Positions 39,704-48,001 of a DNA stretch of 64,000 nucleotides are shown piece after piece. How positions within the stretch are numbered: the stretch's first letter is position 1; each line of letters opens with the position of its first letter. A program made the position numbers and the translations under genes. This DNA is from Rubrobacter xylanophilus DSM 9941. Lineage in GTDB: Bacteria; Actinomycetota; Rubrobacteria; Rubrobacterales; Rubrobacteraceae. The notes under the pieces were generated by a model. It worked only from the letters and a program-made list of their open reading frames with translations, made no database searches and had not been told where the DNA came from. Where the stretch lies: contig NC_008148.1 in the NCBI RefSeq assembly GCF_000014185.1, forward strand, positions 124,001 through 188,000, in the 5' to 3' direction.

Positions 39704-40812
39704 GCGCGGGCCGGGGCGGGCTCTCTTCCGCCCTCCGGGCGGCACTGGGGAGGGCCGCCGGGGCGCTCGTCTTCCCCCTCGTCGCCATAGCGCTGGCGCT
39801 CGCGGTGGGGGCGGTGATCGTGCTGGCCACCGGCAACAACCCGCTCGCGGCCTACCGGGCGCTCGCGGTGGGGGCGGTTGGCTCTCCGGCGGCCATCGGC
39901 CGGACGCTGCTCAACGCCACCCCCCTCATCTTCACCGGGCTTGCGGTGGCCGTGGCCTTCAGGGCCGGGCTGTTCAACATCGGGGGCGAGGGGCAGCTGT
40001 ACATCGGGGCCATCACCGCGGCCATACTCGGGGTCTCGCTGGGGTTTCTGGGGCCGCTGGCGATCCCGGTCGTGCTGCTCGCCTGCCTCCTGACCGGCTT
40101 TCTGTGGGGGGCCATACCGGGGCTGCTCAAGGCGCGCTTCGGGGCGCACGAGGTGATCACGACGATCATGCTGAACTTCGTGGCCATCAACCTGGCCACC
40201 TACCTGGCGCTCAAGCCCTTCCGGACCGAGGGGCTCGTCCCGGGCACGGACTTTATCGACGCCGCGGCGCGCATCCCGACGATCGGGCTCGGGCTGGGCC
40301 GGGCGAACTACGGGCTCTTCGTCGCGCTGGTTGCCGCGGCGGCCGTCTACCTGCTGCTGTGGCGGACCACGCTGGGCTTCAGGCTGCGGGCGGTGGGCCT
40401 CTCGCCCGGGGCGGCCAACTACGCCGGGATGAGCATCGGGACCAGCACCGTCCTCGCCCTGGCCATCGGGGGGGCCATGGCCGGGCTCGGGGGAGGGGTG
40501 GAGGTGATGGGCGTCTACGGGAAGATGTCCATCCCCTTCGTCTCCAACCTGGGGTTCAACGGGATTGGGGTGGCGCTGCTCGGGCGCAATCACCCGGCGG
40601 GGGTGGTGCTGGGGGCGCTGCTCTTCGGGGGGCTGGCCTCCGGGGCGCAGGAGCTGCAGTTCGAGACGGACGTGCCGCTGGACCTCGCCGACGTGCTCCT
40701 GGCCATAATCCTCTTGCTCGTGACCGCCACGAGGCTGGTGGAGCTGATCTTCGGCAAGCGGGTGCGCGAGATGGCCTCGGGGACCCGCCTGGACGAGGGG
40801 CTGGCCTCCTGA
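39700..40812 (+). CDS. Nucleoside-type ABC transporter permease 1
   Basis: 370 residues, about ten membrane helices, BPD_transp_2 family. Typical parts are FRAGLFNIGGEGQLYIGAI and FGAHEVITTIMLNFVAINLA. GTG start in a GTGA overlap with the ATPase stop. It forms a heterodimer with permease 2 in the BMP-type importer. The first 30 residues are basic and cytoplasmic. Confidence 0.94.
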   Translation: MSAGRGGLSSALRAALGRAAGALVFPLVAIALALAVGAVIVLATGNNPLAAYRALAVGAVGSPAAIGRTLLNATPLIFTGLAVAVAFRAGLFNIGGEGQLYIGAITAAILGVSLGFLGPLAIPVVLLACLLTGFLWGAIPGLLKARFGAHEVITTIMLNFVAINLATYLALKPFRTEGLVPGTDFIDAAARIPTIGLGLGRANYGLFVALVAAAAVYLLLWRTTLGFRLRAVGLSPGAANYAGMSIGTSTVLALAIGGAMAGLGGGVEVMGVYGKMSIPFVSNLGFNGIGVALLGRNHPAGVVLGALLFGGLASGAQELQFETDVPLDLADVLLAIILLLVTATRLVELIFGKRVREMASGTRLDEGLAS

Positions 40813-41735
40813 TGGAGGAGCTGCTCGGCGGGCTGGCCCCCCTGCTGGCCTCGATGGTCCGCAACGCCACCCCGCTGGTCTTCGCCGCGCTGGGGGGGAT
40901 GTTCAGCGAGCGCAGCGGGGTGGTCAACATCGGGCTCGAGGGCCTCATGCTCATAAGCGCCTTCGCGGGGGTGGCCGGGGCCTTCTACTCCGGGAGCGCG
41001 TGGGTCGGCCTGCTGTTCGCGCTGGGCGCGGGGCTGGGCTTCGCCCTGATCCACGCCCTCATGAGCATCACCTTCGAGGCCGACCAGATCATCTCCGGCA
41101 CCGCGATAAACCTGCTCGCCCTGGGCGGCACGGGCTTTCTGATGGAGCTGGTCTTCGGCCGGTCGGGCACCTCGCCGCGGGTGCAGGGCTTCGAGCCGGT
41201 GGCTATCCCCGTCCTCTCGGAGATCCCGGTCGTGGGCCGGGCCTTCTTCGACCAGAGCCTGCTGGTCTACCTGATGTACGCGATGGTCCCCCTCACCTAC
41301 CTGCTGGTCTTCCGCACCCCCTTCGGGCTGCGGCTGCGGGGCACCGGCGAGGCCCCGGAGGCCGTGGACACCGCGGGGGTGAGCGTGGCCAGGATGCGCT
41401 ACTACGGGGTGGCCCTCTCCGGGCTGCTCGCGGCCCTGGGCGGGGTGTACCTCTCCATGGGGATACTCTCGGCCTTCACGGAGGGGATGACCAACGGGCG
41501 GGGGTTCATCGCGCTGGCGGCCCTGATCTTCGGCCGCTGGAACCCGGTGGGGGCCGCGGGGGCGGCCTTCCTCTTCGGGCTGGCGCAGGCCTTTATCTTC
41601 CAGGCGCCACAGGACGTGATCCCGCTGGAGTTCCTGCAGATGATCCCCTACGTGCTGACGATCGTCGTGCTGGCGGGCTTCGGGGGCCGGGCAGTGGCCC
41701 CGGCGGCGATCGGCAAGCCCTACCGCAAGGAGTAG
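40812..41735 (+). CDS. Nucleoside-type ABC transporter permease 2
   Basis: 307 residues, about nine helices, the shorter partner permease. MFSERSGVVNIGLEGLMLIS and ADQIISGTAINLLALGGTGF are the conserved blocks. Its ATG overlaps the stop of permease 1 by one base. It ends the BMP operon; a GC-rich hairpin lies about 65 bases further on. Confidence 0.94.
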   Translation: MEELLGGLAPLLASMVRNATPLVFAALGGMFSERSGVVNIGLEGLMLISAFAGVAGAFYSGSAWVGLLFALGAGLGFALIHALMSITFEADQIISGTAINLLALGGTGFLMELVFGRSGTSPRVQGFEPVAIPVLSEIPVVGRAFFDQSLLVYLMYAMVPLTYLLVFRTPFGLRLRGTGEAPEAVDTAGVSVARMRYYGVALSGLLAALGGVYLSMGILSAFTEGMTNGRGFIALAALIFGRWNPVGAAGAAFLFGLAQAFIFQAPQDVIPLEFLQMIPYVLTIVVLAGFGGRAVAPAAIGKPYRKE

Positions 41736-41800
41736 TGGCCGGCGGCCGCCGTGGCGAGCGGCGACATCGGGCCCGGCTGGCCGCCCCCCTGAGGGCCTGG

Positions 41801-41831
41801 GCCGGCGGGCCGGAGGGGATGGCCCGCCGGC
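41801..41831 (+). terminator. GC-rich hairpin after the BMP operon
   Basis: GCCGGCGGGCC and GGCCCGCCGGC form an 11-base stem with a nine-base loop, followed by TTCTC. The T content is low, so it is a moderate candidate. Confidence 0.5.
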
Positions 41832-42076
41832 TTCTCGGCGGCCCGGCGCGAACGGCGCCGACAACACCCTCTCATATCCTCCCCGCCGCTCCGTCGTCCG
41901 GATGGTGGAGATGCCCCACCCTGAAGTATGATTTGACCGTCGGCCGGGTTGTGGGAGGGCGGCCCTCTTGCCATCATCCGCAGCGGAGGGTCGGCACCGT
42001 GAGCTGATGAGCGGGAGGTTCTGCGAAGATCCCCCACCGTTTCCCGAAGAGAGCGTCCGGGCGGCCTGAGGCGCCG
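41832..42076 (+). other. Leader region before the histidine kinase
   Basis: This is the remaining part of a 341-base gap (41736-42076) and holds no credible gene. A TATGAT at 41927-41932 could be the -10 of the two-component operon, though its -35 is weak; the leader would then be about 140 bases. A short GGTGG/CCACC dyad sits just before it. Confidence 0.4.
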
Positions 42077-43603
42077 GTGAGGTGGCGGCTGGTGCTTCCG
42101 GCCGGGGTCTCCGCGGGCCTCCTCTCGTACGTCTTCTCGGTCTTCCTGATCAGCCTGTACGCCGCCACCGGCGCGATAGCCGGTGCGCTGGGCGTGCCCC
42201 GGCAGCCGGACGCGGAGCGCTTCGGCCTGCTCGTGGCGGACTACGGGATGCCGCTGCTCTTCGTGCTGCTGGTCGTCCCGGCCGCGCTGGTGGTGGGGCG
42301 CAGGACGGGAGGGGCGGGGCCGCTGCACGGGGCGCTGGCCGGCCTCGCCGCCGCCGCCACCCACCAGGCGGTGGGCCTGCTCTTCGGGCCGCCGGACCCG
42401 AACGAGCTGCTTGTCTACCCGGCCCTCGGGCTCGGCGGGGGGCTGCTGGGCGGTGCCCGGGGCCGGGCCGCGCGCTCGGGCGAGCAGGCGCTGCGCGACG
42501 CCAACCGGGCCCTCGCCGCGGCCCGCAGCGCCCGGCAGGTCGCCGCCGCCCTGGGGGAGCACCTAGCGGGCTTGGGCGTGACGAGCCTCTGCCTCTGGTC
42601 CTGCACCGGCGAGGGCCCGGCGCGGCTCCTCGCGGAGTGGGCGCCCGGGGGCTCTGCCGGCGGGCCGCCGCTGGACCCCTCCGCCTTGCCCGAGCGGCCC
42701 CCCGCCCCGCTCAGGGTCCCGGTCTCCTCCCTGCCGCCCGGGGAGCGCTCGCCGCTGGAAGGCCGGGGCGTGGGCTCGGTGCTCGTGGTGCCGCTGTCGC
42801 CGCCCGGCGGCGGGTTCCGCGGCCTCCTGACGGTCGCCTCCCGCCGCAGGCGGGCCTTCTCCCGCTCGGACGTGCGCACCTACGCCGCCGCCGCCGGGAT
42901 GGCCGCCCTCGTGCTGGAGAACCTGCGGCTGGTCGAGCGGGCCCGGCGCGCCGGGGTGCTCGAGGAGCGCCAGCGCCTGGCGCACGAGATCCACGACACC
43001 CTCGCCCAGGGCTTCACGAGCATCGTCACCAACCTCGAGGCCGCCGGGGGGGCGCTGCAGCGGGACCGCGCCGCCCTCCGGCGGCACCTGGAGCAGGCCC
43101 TCGCGGTCGCCCGCGAGAGCCTCTCCGAGGCCCGGCGGCTGGTCTGGGCCCTGAGGCCGGAGCCGCTGGAGGAGGCACCCCTCCCCGAGGCGCTGCGGCG
43201 GCTGGCGGCCCGCTGGTCCTCCTCGTCCGGGATACCCGCCAGGGTCCTGGTCACGGGCGAGCCGCGCGCCCTGCCGGCGGACCCGGAGGTGACGCTGCTG
43301 CGGGTCGCCCAGGAGGCCCTCGCCAACGTCCGCAAGCACGCGCGGGCCGGGCGGGTCGCCATAACGCTCTCCTACATCGGCGACCGGGTGGCGCTGGACG
43401 TCCGGGACGACGGCGTGGGCTTCGACCCGGCCGCCCCCTCCCCTGGGGACGACGGGAGCGGCTTCGGCCTGAGGTCCATGCGCGAGCGGGTCGGGCGCGC
43501 GGGCGGCACGCTCTCCGTCGAGAGCGCCCCCGGAGAGGGCACGGTGCTCTCCGCCGAGGTGCCCGCCGCCGGAGCGGCGGAGCCCGTGGGGGGCGCGGGT
43601 TGA
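42077..43603 (+). CDS. NarL-type sensor histidine kinase with GAF-like domain
   Basis: 508 residues from GTG. Three to four membrane helices fill residues 1-130. A coiled region then leads to a GAF-like domain (about 150-290, VGSVLVVPLSPPGGG), and the HisKA_3 dimerisation helix carries the phosphate-accepting His in RQRLAHEIHDTLAQGFTS. The ATPase domain has the N box in LLRVAQEALANVRKHA, and DVRDDGVGFDP and GFGLRSMRERV. The stimulus is unknown. The response regulator follows at once, 14 bases after the stop if the GTG start is used. Confidence 0.93.
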   Translation: MRWRLVLPAGVSAGLLSYVFSVFLISLYAATGAIAGALGVPRQPDAERFGLLVADYGMPLLFVLLVVPAALVVGRRTGGAGPLHGALAGLAAAATHQAVGLLFGPPDPNELLVYPALGLGGGLLGGARGRAARSGEQALRDANRALAAARSARQVAAALGEHLAGLGVTSLCLWSCTGEGPARLLAEWAPGGSAGGPPLDPSALPERPPAPLRVPVSSLPPGERSPLEGRGVGSVLVVPLSPPGGGFRGLLTVASRRRRAFSRSDVRTYAAAAGMAALVLENLRLVERARRAGVLEERQRLAHEIHDTLAQGFTSIVTNLEAAGGALQRDRAALRRHLEQALAVARESLSEARRLVWALRPEPLEEAPLPEALRRLAARWSSSSGIPARVLVTGEPRALPADPEVTLLRVAQEALANVRKHARAGRVAITLSYIGDRVALDVRDDGVGFDPAAPSPGDDGSGFGLRSMRERVGRAGGTLSVESAPGEGTVLSAEVPAAGAAEPVGGAG

Positions 43604-43617
43604 GCGGGGAGGGGAGG

Positions 43618-44238
43618 GTGCGCCTCCTGATCTGCGACGACCACCCGGTCGTCCGCGCGGGGCTGCGCGGGATGCTCGCCGGGGAGCAGGACCTGGAGGT
43701 GGCGGGGGAGGCCGCAAACGGCCGGGAGGCCGTGGAGCTCGCCCGCTCGCTGCGCCCCGACCTGGTGCTGATGGACCTCCGGATGCCCGAGATGGACGGG
43801 GTGGCCGCCACCGAGAGGATCCTCGCCGAGCTCTCGCAGACCCGGGTGCTCGTCCTCACCACCTACGACTCGGACGCGGACATCCTGCGGGCCGTGGAGG
43901 CGGGGGCGAGCGGCTACCTGCTCAAGGACGCCCCGCGGGAGGAGCTCTTCGCCGCGATTCGCGCCGCCATGGCCGGGGAGTCGCCGCTGGACCCGGCCGT
44001 GGCCTCCCGGCTCATGCGCCGGGTGCGCACCCCGCCCGAGAACGCCCTCAGCGGCCGCGAGATAGAGGTGCTGGACCTGGTCGCCCAGGGCGCGAGCAAC
44101 CGCGAGATCGCCCGGCAGCTGTGGATCAGCGAGACCACCGTCAAGACCCACCTGCTGCACATCTACGAGAAGCTGGGCGTCGCAGACCGTACCGCCGCGG
44201 TCACCGCCGCCATAAAGCGCGGGATCATCCGGCTCTAG
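43618..44238 (+). CDS. NarL/LuxR-type response regulator
   Basis: 206 residues. The receiver domain has acidic residues in LLICDDHPVVRAGL, the phospho-Asp in LVLMDLRMPEMDG, and a conserved Lys in YLLKDAPREEL. The LuxR helix-turn-helix is ALSGREIEVLDLVAQGASNR followed by ISETTVKTHL. A GTG at 43618 with GGGAGG upstream gives the family's usual beginning; a TTG at 43600 overlapping the kinase stop is an alternative. Its stop overlaps the stop of the convergent LPXTG gene by three bases. Confidence 0.93.
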   Translation: MRLLICDDHPVVRAGLRGMLAGEQDLEVAGEAANGREAVELARSLRPDLVLMDLRMPEMDGVAATERILAELSQTRVLVLTTYDSDADILRAVEAGASGYLLKDAPREELFAAIRAAMAGESPLDPAVASRLMRRVRTPPENALSGREIEVLDLVAQGASNREIARQLWISETTVKTHLLHIYEKLGVADRTAAVTAAIKRGIIRL

Positions 44239-44627
44239 AGGGAGCGCTTGATGAGCCGGGCGGCCAGCAGGAGCAGCACCGCCCCGAAGGGCAGGAGAAT
44301 CACCCGGACGCCCCCGGTGTCGGGGAGCTCGGTTATCCCGGCGGCGGCCGGGGGGGCGCCCGCGGGAACCTGGGCGCTCGCGGAGGCCGCCTCCCCGCCG
44401 CCGAGCGCCGAGACGTAGGAGCCGGCGCCCCGCGCCGCACCGGACCCCTCGCCGGCCAGCCTCCCCGTGACGTCTATGATGAGGTCCCGGCCGGCCATCG
44501 TCGAGCCGGCGGCGCCCGCGGCCCCGTACTCGTACTGCTCCCCGGCGGCGGAAGCCCCCTGAGCGTGGGCGGGAGCCGCCCACGCCAGCAACCCCACCAG
44601 CGCCGCAAGCACCGCAAGCTTCCTCAT
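44235..44627 (-). CDS. LPXTG-anchored small surface protein
   Basis: 130 residues. A signal peptide (residues 1-22, ending APAHA) is followed by an Ala/Gly/Ser-rich mature part with a tyrosine pair (EQYEYG), and then the cell-wall sorting signal ELPDTGG, a hydrophobic helix (VRVILLPFGAVLLLLAA) and a basic tail RLIKRSL. This is a sortase substrate. No sortase gene is in the window. I chose ATG 44627 because GGGAGGAGG is just upstream and a signal peptide follows. Function unknown; it may be the target of the adjacent two-component system. Confidence 0.82.
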   Translation of the reverse strand: MRKLAVLAALVGLLAWAAPAHAQGASAAGEQYEYGAAGAAGSTMAGRDLIIDVTGRLAGEGSGAARGAGSYVSALGGGEAASASAQVPAGAPPAAAGITELPDTGGVRVILLPFGAVLLLLAARLIKRSL

Positions 44628-44716
44628 AGCGCCTCCTCCCGGCGCGGCCGCGCCGGGCCTTAGCCTCCAGCCGTCGCTCAACGCATCTTAACCATTCGGC
44701 CGCGGCTTTGAAAGGC

Positions 44717-44950
44717 TCAGAAGCCGGCCTCCCCCTGCCCCTCCCGCTCCGCCGGGAGCGCCTCCCCGACCAGCGCCTGCGGCTCCACCTCCAGCCCCTC
44801 CGCCAGCTTGCGTACCGTGCTCGGGTAGGCCCTGCGCTTACCCGTCTCCAGCTTGGAGATGGTGTCCCGCGCCACCCCGCTGCGCCGGGCCAGCTCCTCC
44901 TGGCTCATCACCGCCCGCAGCCTGAGATCCCGCAGATGCGGCAGCTCCAT
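44717..44950 (-). CDS. Small XRE-family regulator
   Basis: 77 residues, almost entirely one helix-turn-helix domain: MSQEELARRSGVARDTISKL, then YPSTVRKLAEGLEV. A short acidic tail follows. No partner domain, so it is a simple DNA-binding regulator or antitoxin-like protein; no toxin gene is adjacent. GGGGGTGTGGG upstream of the ATG may serve as ribosome site. It is divergent from an unknown 137-residue gene with which it shares a region of about 110 bases. Confidence 0.88.
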   Translation of the reverse strand: MELPHLRDLRLRAVMSQEELARRSGVARDTISKLETGKRRAYPSTVRKLAEGLEVEPQALVGEALPAEREGQGEAGF

Positions 44951-45064
44951 CCCACACCCCCATAAAGTGCCACCAGAAACTTGCCAAAACGCCACATCAA
45001 TGTTACTGTCGCACAGTATAGCCTGGTTTGCTGGACGGGAGGAGGAAGCCGAGGAGGGGCTGAG

Positions 45065-45478
45065 GTGATACTCACCCACGAGTACATCCGGCACCGGTCG
45101 GGGTATGCCTTTGGGGCGGGGTGTTGTTGGATCCGGATCTACCGGGGCGGGCCGGGGGATGCGCCGGTGGTGATCTGCGAGGAGGTGCCGGGCAGTGGGG
45201 CGAGCGTCTCGGAGATGTCCTCCCAGCTGGCCGCCGAGGTTATCCGGGACCACTTCGCCGGGGGGCTTCCGGACCTGCCGCGCCCGCTGCTGTGGATAGA
45301 GCGCCGTCCGGCCCGGCGGGGGAGGCGGGAGAGGTACTTTCTGCTGACCTTCCCCTCCTACACCCCGAAACCGGAGGCGCCCGGTTTCGTCAGGCGGGTG
45401 ACGTTGGGGCCTCCGGAGCGCGAGCCGCTGGCGGCGGAGGAGGTGGCGGCGCTGACCGGCGGGGCGCCTGTGCCGTGA
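45065..45478 (+). CDS. Hypothetical protein
   Basis: 137 residues from a GTG preceded by GAGGAGGGG. The sequence is soluble, with two adjacent cysteines (GAGCCWIRIYRG) and a middle region LAAEVIRDHFAGGLPDLPRP. Proline content is high toward the end. No family recognised. Composition and codon use look genuine. It is divergent from the XRE gene and could be its target; a TATAGC near 45016 may be a -10. Confidence 0.65.
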   Translation: MILTHEYIRHRSGYAFGAGCCWIRIYRGGPGDAPVVICEEVPGSGASVSEMSSQLAAEVIRDHFAGGLPDLPRPLLWIERRPARRGRRERYFLLTFPSYTPKPEAPGFVRRVTLGPPEREPLAAEEVAALTGGAPVP

Positions 45479-45552
45479 GGCCGCGCCGCTCCGGCGGAAT
45501 GTATTAATATCTTGGCCTGCCCCGCGGACGTTTTGCGGGGCGTGGAGGAGAG

Positions 45553-45960
45553 TTGGAGCCGGCCGGAAGCTTTCTCAGGATGCTCCTGCGGCGCCCGCCC
45601 CGCCCGCTCCTTGGCGGCGACGAGGAGGGGCCGGAGGCCCGCGTGCGGGGCCCGCTGTTCCCGCGGCCGGTGATCCACGCGCTGCTCGCCGCGTTCGCGG
45701 GCTTCTCCATGCTCACCTTCGACTGGTTCGGGCTGCTGCTGCTCAACTCCGGGGGCGTCTTCCGGCAGATCGGGGCGCTCAACGCCCTGCGGGTCACGGC
45801 GGTCCTGATGGCGGGGATCGCGGTCCCTTCGGTGCTGCTCATGGTCCACTACCGCCGGATGTACACCTACACCTCGAGCGAGAACGTGTTCTTCGCCATC
45901 ACCTTCTCGCTGTCCTTCATGATGGGGCTGCCCTGCGGGCTCGTGGGGTTCTTCGGGTGA
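45553..45960 (+). CDS. Small three-helix membrane protein, unknown
   Basis: 135 residues from TTG with GTGGAGGAG two bases upstream. The N-terminal 40 residues are basic and proline-rich; three membrane helices follow (LLAAFAGFSMLTFDWFGLLL, ALRVTAVLMAGIAVPSVLLM, VFFAITFSLSFMMGLPCGLV). No recognised family. It ends 16 bases before the convergent sufU gene. Confidence 0.68.
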   Translation: MEPAGSFLRMLLRRPPRPLLGGDEEGPEARVRGPLFPRPVIHALLAAFAGFSMLTFDWFGLLLLNSGGVFRQIGALNALRVTAVLMAGIAVPSVLLMVHYRRMYTYTSSENVFFAITFSLSFMMGLPCGLVGFFG

Positions 45961-45976
45961 GGGAGGGTGCGGGCTT

Positions 45977-46399
45977 TTACGGGGCGCCCTTCTCCTCGAG
46001 CCCCTGCTGGAAGGCCTCCCAGGCCAGGGTGGCGCAGCGGATGCGGGAGGGGTATTGGATCACGCCCTTCAGCGCGGCGAGGTCGTCTCCCTCGGGGAAC
46101 TCCTCCTCCCCGGTCATCATCCGCTTGAAGCGGGAGATCTCCGCCTCCGCCTCCTCGCGGCTCTTGCCCCGGAGCCGCTCGGTCATCATGGAGGCCGAGG
46201 CCTGCGAGATGGAGCAGCCCCGGCCCGTAAAGCTCGCCTCGGCCACCCGGTCCCCCTCGAACCTGGCGTAGACGGTCACCTCGTCGCCGCAGAGGGGGTT
46301 GAGGAGGTGCCGGGTGAGGTCGGCATCCTCCAGCTCGCCCCGGTTGCGGGGGCGCCGGTAGTGGTCCATGATGACCTGGCCGTAAAGGTCGCGCATCAT
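45977..46399 (-). CDS. sufU: SufU zinc-dependent sulfurtransferase
   Basis: 140 residues. The SufU ligands are present: Cys in NPLCGDEV, Cys in GRGCSISQAS and Cys in RIRCATLAW, with the conserved Asp after the first. The inserted segment that separates SufU from IscU scaffold proteins is seen (RLRGKSREEAEAEISRFKRM). SufU takes persulfide sulfur from SufS by zinc-ligand exchange. It starts in a four-base overlap with the sufS stop and is the last gene of the suf operon. Confidence 0.95.
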   Translation of the reverse strand: MMRDLYGQVIMDHYRRPRNRGELEDADLTRHLLNPLCGDEVTVYARFEGDRVAEASFTGRGCSISQASASMMTERLRGKSREEAEAEISRFKRMMTGEEEFPEGDDLAALKGVIQYPSRIRCATLAWEAFQQGLEEKGAP

Positions 46400-47622
46400 G
46401 CCGGCGCCTCGAAGAACTCGCGGGCGCGGGCGATGGCCTCGACCAGCGCCTCCACCTCCTCCTCCGTGTTGTACAGGTAGAGGCTGGCCCGGGCGGTCGC
46501 CACCACCCCGAGGCGGCGCATCAGCGGCTGGCAGCAGTGGTGGCCGCTCCTTATGGCGACGCCCTCCTGGTCCAGGAGCTGGGAGAGGTCGTGCGGGTGC
46601 ACCTCGGGGAGGTTGAAGGCCACGACCCCCGTCCGGTTCTCCGCCGGGCCGTAGAGGGTGATCCCCTCGACCCCGGCGAGCCGGCGGTAGGCGTACGCCC
46701 CGAGGCGCCGCTCGTGCTCCCGGACGCTCTCCATCCCCAGGGAGCCCAGGTAGTCCACGGCGGCCCCCAGCCCGATCGCCTGGGCGATGTTCATCGTCCC
46801 GGCCTCGAACTTGTAGGGGATCTCGTTCCAGGTGGAACGCTCCAGGCGGACCTCCCGGATCATCTCGCCCCCGCCGAGGAACGGCTCCATCTCCTCGAGA
46901 AGCTCGGGGCGGGCCCACAGGAATCCCACCCCGGTCGGCCCGAGCATCTTGTGCCCGCTCGCCGCGAAGAAGTCGCAGCCCAGAGAGGTTACGTCCACCG
47001 GCAGGTGCGGCGCGCTCTGCGCCCCGTCGACCAGCATCAGGGCCCCCGCCTCGTGCGCCAGCTCCGCCAGCCGCTCCACCGGGTTGACCGTGCCGAGCAC
47101 GTTGGAGGCGTGCACGCAGCCCACGAGCCGCGTCCGCGGCCCGATCAGGTGCTCCGCCGCCTCCATGTCCAGCGTGCCGTCGTCCAGGACCGGGATGAAG
47201 CGAAGCCTCGCGCCGGTGTCCCGCGCGGCGAGCTGCCAGGGCACCAGGTTGGAGTGGTGCTCGGCCTCGGTGAGCACCACCTCGTCGCCCTCGCGCAGGT
47301 TCTTTCTGCCCCAGGCGTGGGCGACGAGGTTTATGGACTCGGTGGTCCCCCGCGTGAAGACGAGGCCGCGGGGGTCGGGAGCCCCGATAAAGCGGGCCAC
47401 CTTGCCGCGCGCCTCCTCGTAGAGCCCGGTGGCCTCCTCGGCCAGGCGGTGGACGCCGCGGTGGATGTTGGCGTTGTGCCGCTCGTAGTACCGGGAGAGG
47501 GTCCGGATGACCTGCAGCGGCTTCTGGGAGGTCGCCGCGTTGTCCAGGTAGACGAGCGGGCGGCCGTTCACCTCCCGCTCGAGGATGGGAAAGTCGCGCC
47601 GCACCTTGAGGACGTCGTACAT
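46396..47622 (-). CDS. sufS: SufS cysteine desulfurase
   Basis: 408 residues, group II desulfurase. PLP-binding lysine in FAASGHKMLGPTGVGFLW; N-terminal YLDNAATSQKP; and the persulfide Cys region RSGHHCCQPLM. It delivers sulfur to SufU and so to the SufBCD scaffold. The ATG at 47622 has GGGAGGAA upstream, 11 bases after the end of the Rieske gene. Stop overlaps sufU. Confidence 0.96.
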   Translation of the reverse strand: MYDVLKVRRDFPILEREVNGRPLVYLDNAATSQKPLQVIRTLSRYYERHNANIHRGVHRLAEEATGLYEEARGKVARFIGAPDPRGLVFTRGTTESINLVAHAWGRKNLREGDEVVLTEAEHHSNLVPWQLAARDTGARLRFIPVLDDGTLDMEAAEHLIGPRTRLVGCVHASNVLGTVNPVERLAELAHEAGALMLVDGAQSAPHLPVDVTSLGCDFFAASGHKMLGPTGVGFLWARPELLEEMEPFLGGGEMIREVRLERSTWNEIPYKFEAGTMNIAQAIGLGAAVDYLGSLGMESVREHERRLGAYAYRRLAGVEGITLYGPAENRTGVVAFNLPEVHPHDLSQLLDQEGVAIRSGHHCCQPLMRRLGVVATARASLYLYNTEEEVEALVEAIARAREFFEAPA

Positions 47623-47633
47623 TTCCTCCCTCT

Positions 47634-47993
47634 CTACCTCCTCCCGCGGCCCCTTCTCCTCCTGCCCACCTTTACCTGCTTCGGGTTGAGGGCCACGTAG
47701 ACAAAGCCGTCCTCCACGCGGACCGTGTGGGTGGGGACCGGCTTCACCGCCGGCAGGCTCTTCGCCTCCCCCGTCCGCACGTCGAAGGTGGCCCCGTGGA
47801 GGGGGCATCGGATCAGGGCGTCCTCCAGCTTGCCCTCGCTGAGGTGGGCGTACTGGTGGGTGCAGATGTCCTCGAAGGCGTACAGCTCGCCGCCCACGTT
47901 GCACAGCGCCACGGGCCTCCCCTCGACCGTGTACTGCTTGACCTCGCCGGGGGGCACCTCGTCCGCGCGGGCTATCTTGTGGAACTCGGCCAT
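47634..47993 (-). CDS. Rieske-type ferredoxin of the suf operon
   Basis: 119 residues. The Rieske [2Fe-2S] ligands are CTHQYAHLSEG (Cys, His) and CPLHGATFD (Cys, His). It resembles the stand-alone ferredoxin components of dioxygenases and the Rieske proteins found inside actinobacterial suf operons, where an electron-supply role is assumed. It has a basic tail of Arg and Gly. It lies between sufD (eight-base gap) and sufS. Confidence 0.93.
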   Translation of the reverse strand: MAEFHKIARADEVPPGEVKQYTVEGRPVALCNVGGELYAFEDICTHQYAHLSEGKLEDALIRCPLHGATFDVRTGEAKSLPAVKPVPTHTVRVEDGFVYVALNPKQVKVGRRRRGRGRR

Positions 47994-48001
47994 CGCCTCT
48001 C

